DNA of 13,643 nt from Ruminococcus sp. UBA4385. GTDB taxonomy: Bacteria; Bacillota_A; Clostridia; Oscillospirales; Ruminococcaceae. A program made the translations under genes and the position numbers. Under the pieces are notes generated by a model, which saw nothing but the letters and a program-made list of their open reading frames with translations, searched no databases and had not been told where the DNA came from. The stretch is from contig DGRP01000047.1 in NCBI GenBank assembly GCA_002391065.1, positions 1-13,643 on the forward strand, read 5' to 3'. Shown piece after piece: positions 7,477-13,643 of the stretch. Each line of letters opens with the position of its first letter. Within the stretch, counting starts at the first letter, position 1.

Positions 7477-8553
7477 ATGAAGGTTTCAAATAACAGATAT
7501 TTTCAGGAGGACATTGAAAACGCAGCCTCAAGCACAGCTCCCGACTGGGAAAAGTTCAGAGGCAAGAGCATACTTGTAACAGGCTCTACAGGCCTTTTGG
7601 GCTCTCAGCTTGTAATGACGCTTCTTATGGCTGATGAGAAAAAAGGATTAGGTCTGAAGGTGTATGCACTTGTCAGAAGTGAGGAGAAAGCAAAAAAGGT
7701 TTTCTCGTTCATTGATTCAGACGCTCTTGTAATAGTTAAGGGCGATGTTATGAACGAGCTTGATATTGATGCAGATATTGACTTTATTATTCATGCCGCT
7801 AATCCAACAAGCTCAAAATACTTTGTTGAGCACCCTGTCGAGACAGTAAATGTAACCGTCGGCGGAACAGATAATATTCTGAAGCTTGCAGTTAAGAAAA
7901 ACATAACAGCAATGGTATTTCTCTCGTCACTGGAGATATACGGCGTAGTTAAAGACGGTAATGATTCGGTTTCCGAGGATTCCTTCGGTTATATCGACCT
8001 TACCAGTGCCCGCAGCAGTTACTCGGAGGGCAAGCGTATGGCAGAGACCCTTTGTGCCTGCTACGCTTCTCAGTACGGAGTGCCCGTCATGACTGCAAGG
8101 CTTTGCCAGTCCTTTGGTTCGGGAGTTGAATACAATGACGGAAGAGTATTCGCTCAGTTTGCAAGGGCAGTTATTGAAGGCAAGGATATTGTTCTCAAAA
8201 CTGACGGCTCTACGGAGAGAAACTATTCTTACATCAGTGACGCTATAGCAGGTATTCTTACAGTCCTTACAAAGGGCAAAACAGGAGAGGCCTACAACAT
8301 TGCAAACGAGAATGCAGCCATAACTATCAAGGATATGGCTCAGCTTTACTGCGATAATTTCTCAGACGGACGTTCAAAAGTTGTATTTGATATTGTCGAG
8401 GACGCTGCAAAGCTTGGCTATAATCCTAAAATGAAGATACTTCTTAACACAGCAAAGCTCAGGGCTCTTGGCTGGGAGGCTAAGGTAGGTCTTGTTGAAA
8501 CATTTGAAAGATTAGTTGAGAGCATGAAGCTTGACAGACCGACAGAGGAATAA
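7477..8553 (+). CDS. NAD(P)-dependent extended SDR (epimerase/dehydratase/reductase)
   Basis: This 358-residue cytosolic oxidoreductase belongs to the extended short-chain dehydrogenase family (PF01370). The Rossmann loop TGSTGLLGS (35-43) gives GxxGxxG, preceded by an unusual 30-residue helical N-terminal lead. The catalytic set is visible: serine in LSSLEIYG (149-156) and Y182xxxK186 in YSEGK. RNYSYISD (about residue 248) is the substrate-domain motif usual in sugar-nucleotide epimerases and decarboxylases. The overall style resembles the UDP-glucuronate decarboxylase branch, but the substrate is probably different. Because it shares an operon with a TarI-like cytidylyltransferase and TarJ is absent, it may reduce a keto-sugar phosphate or its CDP derivative to a polyol, or modify a sugar nucleotide. 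This is inference. Translation starts at 7477 after a strong AAAGGAGGA site. Its stop codon overlaps the next start (TAATG). Confidence 0.85.
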   Translation: MKVSNNRYFQEDIENAASSTAPDWEKFRGKSILVTGSTGLLGSQLVMTLLMADEKKGLGLKVYALVRSEEKAKKVFSFIDSDALVIVKGDVMNELDIDADIDFIIHAANPTSSKYFVEHPVETVNVTVGGTDNILKLAVKKNITAMVFLSSLEIYGVVKDGNDSVSEDSFGYIDLTSARSSYSEGKRMAETLCACYASQYGVPVMTARLCQSFGSGVEYNDGRVFAQFARAVIEGKDIVLKTDGSTERNYSYISDAIAGILTVLTKGKTGEAYNIANENAAITIKDMAQLYCDNFSDGRSKVVFDIVEDAAKLGYNPKMKILLNTAKLRALGWEAKVGLVETFERLVESMKLDRPTEE

Positions 8554-9668
8554 TGGAACTGAAAAAGATAATCAAGCAGGAGCTTAAATATATTCTTCAT
8601 AAATATGCGCTCCCGATAGTTTATAATCATTACAGAACAAAGCCGATCGAGCACGGAAAGGCTGTGTTTGCAGACTCTAATACCGATACGCTTCCCGAGA
8701 GCATGAGACTTGTTTATGAAAAGCTCAGTGAGCGTGAGGACATAAAAATCAAACTCTGTCTCTGCGATATCCGAAAGGCAGGTATCAGGGGCAAGCTTTC
8801 ATACATTATTGGCTTTATGAAAGAATACGCAACTGCGGAATATGTGTTTGTCTGCAATTACTTTCTGCCTGTCACCTCCTGCCGAAAGAGAAAAGGCACA
8901 AAGGTTATTCAGCTTTGGCACTCGACAGGACTTCTCAAAAAGTTCGCCTACGATACTCCGGATGATATTTCTCCCTACTACAGGGGAGACGTAAACCGCA
9001 ACATCTCAATGATTACGGTAAGCTCCAAAGCCGTTAAATCAGTATTTGAGAGTGCCTACCGTCTAGAAGGCAAAAAAAAGAAAATGGTCAGGGCAACAGG
9101 TGTCAGCCGAACTGACGTGTTTTTCGATAAAGCATATCTTGAAAACTGCTGTGAACAGCTTTATGCACGCTATCCCGAATTCAAGGGAAAGAAGCTTGCT
9201 CTTTATGCGCCGACCTTCCGAGGCACAGCTTCCTCTCCGAGACTAGTCGGAGAAGAGCATATCAGAGCCTTACAGCAGAAGCTTGGTGATGACTGGGCAG
9301 TTATAATGAAACCTCACCCACATATCAGGAATGCTAAGTCAAACTGTGATATAATGACCTCAGAGCTGTTTGCAGCCGCTGATGTTCTTATCAGTGATTA
9401 CTCCTCGCTCATATTTGAGTATGCACTTCTGAGAAAGCCCTTTGTCCTTTTTATGCCCGACTATGACGAATATGTAAGCGCCAGAGGTTTTTATGTTCAG
9501 CCCGAGACCTTCCCCTGTGAGATCGTAAAAGACGGAAATGCTCTTGCAGACGCAGTAAAGCGTGCCTTCGGCAGACAGCCCGATGAAGCTTATGAGCAGT
9601 TTCTGAAATACCATGTAGGTGCCTGTGACGGCCATTCAACGGAGCGTATTTTAAGGCTCATAAAATAA
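8553..9668 (+). CDS. CDP-glycerol/CDP-polyol phosphotransferase, TagB/TagF-type (short)
   Basis: This 371-residue protein is essentially a lone Glyphos_transf domain (PF04464), the size of TagB-type primases. The three landmarks are canonical: LWHSTG with H123, KPHPHI with H255, and ISDYSS at 280-285. The C-terminal MPDYDEY and FxxxARGF-like region is also typical. It should transfer glycerol-phosphate or another polyol-phosphate from a CDP donor to a membrane-bound acceptor, on the inner face of the membrane. Compared with the large fusion upstream, which has an altered first motif, this enzyme looks fully standard. One may prime and the other extend or branch the polymer, though which does which is unknown. 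The start overlaps the SDR stop by one base (TAATG), with GAGG just upstream, so the pair is coupled. Confidence 0.9.
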   Translation: MELKKIIKQELKYILHKYALPIVYNHYRTKPIEHGKAVFADSNTDTLPESMRLVYEKLSEREDIKIKLCLCDIRKAGIRGKLSYIIGFMKEYATAEYVFVCNYFLPVTSCRKRKGTKVIQLWHSTGLLKKFAYDTPDDISPYYRGDVNRNISMITVSSKAVKSVFESAYRLEGKKKKMVRATGVSRTDVFFDKAYLENCCEQLYARYPEFKGKKLALYAPTFRGTASSPRLVGEEHIRALQQKLGDDWAVIMKPHPHIRNAKSNCDIMTSELFAAADVLISDYSSLIFEYALLRKPFVLFMPDYDEYVSARGFYVQPETFPCEIVKDGNALADAVKRAFGRQPDEAYEQFLKYHVGACDGHSTERILRLIK

Positions 9669-9699
9669 CTTATTCCTGATCTCAGAAAAGGAGAACTAT

Positions 9700-12273
9700 A
9701 TGGGTATAGACTTTTTGTTTAAGTATTATAGAGCAGTGGCCGCCTTTATGGGCAGAGGAAAGGCGGAGCAAGCTTTTCAAATAAACAATGATTATGACAG
9801 AAAAGCAACCTTTTCATATTATGAAGCTTTTACAGACATTTTCGGCTGGAACGAAAATAATGCTAACCTGCTTGTAAAAGCATATTTCGGTGATGCAGGT
9901 GCGATCTCAGTTCTGAACGATATGACAGAAAATAATGATAATGAAGTAAACAGTCTTTTGTCTTCATCATCTCTGAACGAGTCTCAGAAGGCTGCTGTAC
10001 GCAATGCGATCAATTATCCATTGTCCATTATCAAGGGTCCTCCCGGAACCGGAAAGACCGAAACAATACTTCATATAATATCTGTGCTTCACGATCTCCG
10101 CAGTGACAGCAGCATTGCAATTGTTGCACAAAATAAAGAAGCAATCGGGAATATAGCCGATGAGATACAGAACGGAAGGTTTTCAAATCTTTTTGACTGC
10201 TTTGCAGTACTTGGTAACCGTGATAACCGAAAAAAACAAAAAGACGCATTGTCTGACAAATCAGATGAATATGAACTTGCAGATGATACTATCAGCAGCA
10301 AAGCAACAGACAATGTCCTGATGATAAAAAACTCATCTGAATGGAAATGCACCAAGGCACACCTCGAAGCTTTCCCGATCTTTACAAGCACGATCCATTC
10401 TCTTCATAAGATTTTTATTACAGGACAGACTGAAGGCTCAATTGACGTTCAGAATGATAATGCTATATGTCAGTTTGATTATGTTATAGTTGATGAAAGC
10501 TCACTGGTAAACGGCTCGCTTGGGCTTGCTGTAATGGCAAGGGCAAAAAGGCTGATAATTGTAGGCGATGACGATCAGCTTGCCCCTATAATAAGAGAGG
10601 AAGATGATCTTTCAGAGCTTAACAGATATTATCTGTCTCTTCTTAGCGATCAAAGAGATAAAAAGCTGTTCAGAACAAAATATATGCTGGGCTTTGAGCA
10701 AAAGCCCGACCGCAAAAATGCTCCCGAAGAGAAAAGCTTTATAAGGCTCTGTCTGGATATCTTTAATGAGGAAAATGCATACGCGGTTCCTGTTACAGTC
10801 CTGAATGAGCATTACAGGTGTCACCCTGCAATTTTTGGTTTCTGCCGTGAAAATATCTATCAGAATATTGATATGAAAATAGCCAGAAACGATAAAGGCT
10901 GTCCGATGCGAGTTCGCTGGTATGAAGGAAGCTATTTTGAAAGACAGGATAAGCAGAACAAGGATAAGATCGTATCAACGTACACAAACCGCAGGCAGAT
11001 CAATATTTTTATGAATGAGGAGTGGCCTCTTCTTAAAGACAGATTTAAGAACTGCATTAAAGATAATAAACAGCTTCCGTCTGTATGCATTCTGTGTCCG
11101 TACAAAGACCCGATCAAAGATATCAAGGGTATGATAAGTAAAGATATAGAAAGTGATGATGACCTGAAAGGGGAGGTTGCTGTTTCGGGCGGTGAAGAGG
11201 CTGAAAACGATGCCGAAATATTCTGCCTGACTATACATAAATCTCAGGGCAAGGGTAAGGATATAGTATACCTGCTGACAGGAATGGACCTTATACCTGC
11301 AGATATTGACCCCGTGACAGGTGAATTTGAAGCAGCTCCAAAACCCTGGAATCAGAAACGCAGAATGATAAATGTGGCTGTTTCGAGAGCAAAAGAGGAA
11401 TTTGTTCTTATTACATCTTCAAACTCTCTGCCTGTACAGTATCTTAGGGCGTATAACAAAAATGCCGGTAAAAATGATAAGGTGAATATATCCAAAGAAC
11501 AGATAAAGCTTTGCAATAAGATAAAAAAAGAAATGAGCGAAGAGCTGTATATCCTGAGGCTTACAAGCTATATATATGAGCAGACAAAAGCCCGTGGCTT
11601 TTCTCAGTGGAACAAGAAAACAGGGAATATGTACGGCTTTATACGTTCAAAGTATCGTTCAGTATTTGATAGGGCAAGCTATGTAAGTACTCTGGACAGC
11701 AAAGCTTTTCAGAGTGAAAACAGTATCGGTACATTTCCCTCAGCTAATGAAATATTGATCTGGGAGAGCCTTATAAATGTGTTCGGAGAAGATGATTCTG
11801 ATTTGCAAGAGCCGAAGCGCAATATTGGTTTTGAAAGCATAAGATTTAATAACGGATATATTCTTAGCCGTGAGGTGCCTCTGTTATTATTCAATTCAAG
11901 TGAAGAATGCAGTAATTTCAGCATTGATTTTGTTGTAAGCAGAGAAGTTCAGGCTTCCGATGGTGAAACAAAGTATAAGCTTCTGCTTGCTATTGAGATA
12001 GACGGCAATGTTCATCGCCGAAATTTAGAAAATGTTTCTCTGAGGTTCAGAAAGTATCTTGATGAGAACAAGAATAATTTCTTCATAGAACCATACAAGG
12101 ATAAGGGTATAAATTTTTCAGAAATAGGCACAGATGAAAACCCTGATTCACAGCTGGAAGATAAAACCTATCTTCTTCGCATCTCTACAGAGGGCAATAC
12201 TGTAAATGAAACTGAATTGATCAGACAGCTTGTTCTGGAAAATGACAACAGCGAAACAGAAATCTATTATTAA
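9700..12273 (+). CDS. SF1 (UPF1/DNA2-like) helicase with C-terminal PD-(D/E)XK-like nuclease domain
   Basis: This 857-residue protein is a predicted nucleic-acid helicase fused to a nuclease. Helicase motifs in order: SQKAA before motif I, GPPGTGKT (113-120); motif II VDESS (264-268); motif III GDDDQLAP (289-296); HYRCHP (371-376); HKSQGK (513-518); and motif VI NVAVSRAK (558-565). From about 668 to 850 the pattern fits a Vsr/DUF559-like endonuclease fold: E684/E689 in NEILIWESL, D743 in SIDFVV, then E766 and D768 in AIEIDG, with H772 and a following arginine-rich helix. The first 95 residues are unrecognised. A clear AAAGGAG site precedes ATG 9700, 31 bases after the wall gene. No convincing promoter lies in that gap, so it may be co-transcribed. 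It shares no obvious function with its neighbours and reads as more A-rich by eye, suggesting insertion. Such fusions occur in DNA repair and in phage defence; neither role is shown here. Confidence 0.8.
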   Translation: MGIDFLFKYYRAVAAFMGRGKAEQAFQINNDYDRKATFSYYEAFTDIFGWNENNANLLVKAYFGDAGAISVLNDMTENNDNEVNSLLSSSSLNESQKAAVRNAINYPLSIIKGPPGTGKTETILHIISVLHDLRSDSSIAIVAQNKEAIGNIADEIQNGRFSNLFDCFAVLGNRDNRKKQKDALSDKSDEYELADDTISSKATDNVLMIKNSSEWKCTKAHLEAFPIFTSTIHSLHKIFITGQTEGSIDVQNDNAICQFDYVIVDESSLVNGSLGLAVMARAKRLIIVGDDDQLAPIIREEDDLSELNRYYLSLLSDQRDKKLFRTKYMLGFEQKPDRKNAPEEKSFIRLCLDIFNEENAYAVPVTVLNEHYRCHPAIFGFCRENIYQNIDMKIARNDKGCPMRVRWYEGSYFERQDKQNKDKIVSTYTNRRQINIFMNEEWPLLKDRFKNCIKDNKQLPSVCILCPYKDPIKDIKGMISKDIESDDDLKGEVAVSGGEEAENDAEIFCLTIHKSQGKGKDIVYLLTGMDLIPADIDPVTGEFEAAPKPWNQKRRMINVAVSRAKEEFVLITSSNSLPVQYLRAYNKNAGKNDKVNISKEQIKLCNKIKKEMSEELYILRLTSYIYEQTKARGFSQWNKKTGNMYGFIRSKYRSVFDRASYVSTLDSKAFQSENSIGTFPSANEILIWESLINVFGEDDSDLQEPKRNIGFESIRFNNGYILSREVPLLLFNSSEECSNFSIDFVVSREVQASDGETKYKLLLAIEIDGNVHRRNLENVSLRFRKYLDENKNNFFIEPYKDKGINFSEIGTDENPDSQLEDKTYLLRISTEGNTVNETELIRQLVLENDNSETEIYY

Positions 12274-12303
12274 AAGCACATAGTCTATTAAAAGCACATA
12301 GTC
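12268..12303 (+). repeat. exact 18-bp tandem duplication across the helicase stop codon
   Basis: The unit TATTAAAAGCACATAGTC occurs twice with no gap (12268-12285 and 12286-12303). The first copy includes the last codon and TAA stop of the helicase gene; the second ends inside the left arm of the terminator. It looks like a recent slippage duplication. It does not change the protein, because the first copy's stop is used. Confidence 0.9.
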
Positions 12304-12335
12304 CTGACGAAAAACTTTCCGTCAGGACTTTTCCT
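12300..12335 (+). terminator. rho-independent terminator of the + strand operon
   Basis: AGTCCTGACG (12300-12309) and CGTCAGGACT (12320-12329) form a perfect 10-bp stem. The ten-base loop could itself add AAA/TTT pairs. It is followed by TTTTCCTTT. It lies 27 bases after the helicase stop and faces the convergent purA, so it ends the long + strand transcript. Confidence 0.85.
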
Positions 12336-12341
12336 TTATGC

Positions 12342-12371
12342 ATAAAAATTCCCCTGCCGTATGACAGGGGA
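12342..12371 (-). terminator. rho-independent terminator of purA
   Basis: Read on the - strand, CCCCTG and CAGGGG (12351-12356 with 12365-12370, plus a closing T-A pair) form a 7-bp stem with an eight-base loop, followed by AATTTTTATG. It begins seven bases after the purA stop codon. Confidence 0.75.
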
Positions 12372-12377
12372 TTGAAA

Positions 12378-13643
12378 TTACTTAGAAAGCTTGCTCTCTC
12401 TGTAAATAATGTCCTCTCTCTTAGGACCGTTTGAAACCATAGTGATCGGGAAGCCGATCTGCTCCTCTACAAAGTCTATGTAAGCCTTGCATTTCTCAGG
12501 AAGCTCATCATAGTTCCTGATACCGCTTATATCGCACTTCCAGCCCTCAAGTGTCTTGAGTACGGGCTTAGCCTTTTCAAGCTTAACAGTTGTCGGGAAA
12601 TCCTTAGTAACTTCGCCGTCGATCTCATAGCCAACGCAAACAGGAATCTTATCAAGATATCCGAGTACATCAAGAACTGTGAAAGCAACATCAGTAGTTC
12701 CCTGAATACGGCAGCCGTATCTTGTAGCAACGCAGTCAAACCAGCCCATTCTTCTGGGTCTGCCTGTTGTAGCGCCGTACTCACCGCCGTTACCGCCTCT
12801 CCTTCTGAGCTCCTCAGCCTCATCGCCGAAGATCTCCGAAACGAAAGCACCTGCGCCGACTGCCGACGAATATGCCTTAACAACAGTCACGATCTTCTTG
12901 ATCTCATAAGGCGGGATACCTGCGCCGATAGCACCGTATGCAGCCAGAGTAGACGAAGATGTTACCATAGGATAAATACCGTGATCGGGGTCTTTCAGAG
13001 AGCCGAGCTGACCCTCAAGAAGTATCTTCTTACCAAGCTTGATAGCATTCCAGAGATAAGCCGAAACATCGCAGACATAAGGCTCGATCATCTTCTTATA
13101 CTCCATAAGAGTATTGAAGAGCTCGCCCTCATCAATTGCAGGCTTGTTATAAAGGTGCTTGAGAAGAATGTTCTTCATTTCAAGAACTCTGTGTATCTTT
13201 GTTTTGAGTACCTCTTCATCAAAGAGCTCCTGTACCTGAAAGCCTATCTTAGCATACTTATCCGAATAAAACGGAGCAATACCACTCTTAGTAGAGCCGA
13301 AGCTGGCCTTTCCCAGTCTCTCCTCCTCATACTGGTCGAACAGAACATGATAAGGCATAACTATCTGAGCTCTGTCAGATACAAGGAGCTTCGGAGCAGG
13401 AACGCCCTGCTTGACTATTGAATTATATTCATTAAAAAGCTTTGGGATATCAAGTGCAACACCGTTTCCGACGATGTTTACAGTGTTCTGCGAGAACACT
13501 CCCGAAGGAAGTGTGTGCAGAGCAAACTCGCCGTAATTGTTTACTATGCTGTGACCTGCATTTGCACCGCCCTGAAAGCGAATAACAATATCTGAATCCT
13601 GAGCGAGCATATCAGTGATCTTGCCCTTGCCCTCGTCGCCCCA
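12378..13643 (-). CDS. purA: adenylosuccinate synthase (PurA), N-terminus cut by window edge
   Basis: The enzyme joins IMP and aspartate using GTP to form adenylosuccinate, the first step from IMP to AMP, in the cytosol. The frame runs to the window edge, where the last bases encode WGDEGKGKITD, the GTP loop with the catalytic aspartate. Only about 10-12 N-terminal residues are missing; the ATG at 13610 is internal. In the visible 421 residues, QGGANAGHS (24-32) holds the catalytic histidine (E. coli H41 equivalent), followed by VGNGVALD, DPDHGIYP and TTGRPRRMGWFD. Two sites differ from E. coli: GSTKSGIAPFYSDKYAK replaces the GTTGRGIGPAYEDK...R segment, and EGQLGSLKDPDHG replaces EGAQGT..DIDHG. 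This looks like a clade-level variant, not decay, since all else is intact. It is a housekeeping gene convergent with the wall-polymer operon and unrelated to it. Confidence 0.95.
   Translation of the reverse strand, partial: WGDEGKGKITDMLAQDSDIVIRFQGGANAGHSIVNNYGEFALHTLPSGVFSQNTVNIVGNGVALDIPKLFNEYNSIVKQGVPAPKLLVSDRAQIVMPYHVLFDQYEEERLGKASFGSTKSGIAPFYSDKYAKIGFQVQELFDEEVLKTKIHRVLEMKNILLKHLYNKPAIDEGELFNTLMEYKKMIEPYVCDVSAYLWNAIKLGKKILLEGQLGSLKDPDHGIYPMVTSSSTLAAYGAIGAGIPPYEIKKIVTVVKAYSSAVGAGAFVSEIFGDEAEELRRRGGNGGEYGATTGRPRRMGWFDCVATRYGCRIQGTTDVAFTVLDVLGYLDKIPVCVGYEIDGEVTKDFPTTVKLEKAKPVLKTLEGWKCDISGIRNYDELPEKCKAYIDFVEEQIGFPITMVSNGPKREDIIYRESKLSK

Noticed and set aside
9635..9666. Possible promoter for the helicase gene (TTCAAC ... 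TAAAAT)
   Set aside because: The spacer is 20 bases and the -35 match is poor, so I do not call it; the helicase gene may be read from the upstream operon.
12981..13421. + strand frame of 146 codons opposite purA
   Set aside because: It is fully antisense to purA, which has all its catalytic motifs, and the frame encodes no recognisable protein.

Overview
This 13.6 kb window looks like the chromosome of a Gram-positive Clostridia-type bacterium, most like Ruminococcus or another Oscillospiraceae. That reading rests on the wall-polymer gene content, strong AAGGAGG-type ribosome binding sites, moderate GC by eye, a P-loop ATPase of a type familiar from Firmicutes, and a PurA of the form I associate with Clostridia. 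The genus is inferred, not shown. Genes are packed closely, and no stretch over 300 bases lacks a gene. I saw no tRNA, rRNA, CRISPR array or insertion sequence.

Layout. Bases 1-168 hold a short untranslated region with an attenuator-like set of competing hairpins, a small terminator and a possible promoter. At 169-1230 lies a lone P-loop ATPase (PRK06851-like). A good extended -10 promoter (1301-1329) then starts a + strand series of closely spaced genes. They are: LicD-type phosphotransferase with an unknown N-terminal half (1378-2832); a large GT2-like/CDP-glycerol-phosphotransferase fusion (2848-5565); an IspD/TarI-type cytidylyltransferase (5589-6341); a membrane O-acyltransferase (6351-7424); an extended SDR (7477-8553); and a second, short TagB/TagF-type phosphotransferase (8553-9668). 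An SF1 helicase with a C-terminal PD-(D/E)XK-like nuclease domain (9700-12273) follows after 31 bases. A clear terminator (12300-12335) closes the series. The - strand purA (12378-13643, cut by the window edge) converges on it and has its own terminator.

How the genes could work together. The cytidylyltransferase would make a CDP-activated polyol or sugar phosphate. The SDR may reduce or reshape its substrate or product. The two Glyphos_transf enzymes and the LicD protein would transfer polyol-phosphate (or a similar phospho-group) to a cell-surface glycan, and the acyltransferase would decorate it. This is a teichoic-acid-like or phosphopolyol-substituted glycopolymer module. It lacks a recognisable TarJ reductase, TagO primer, ABC exporter, or choline-activation genes (licA/licC), so the actual polyol is open.

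The most noteworthy points are the non-canonical CDP-polyol gene set, the unrecognised N-terminal half of the LicD protein, a perfect 10-bp hairpin without a U-tract inside the operon, the helicase-nuclease at the end of the wall-polymer operon, and an exact 18-bp tandem duplication across the helicase stop codon.
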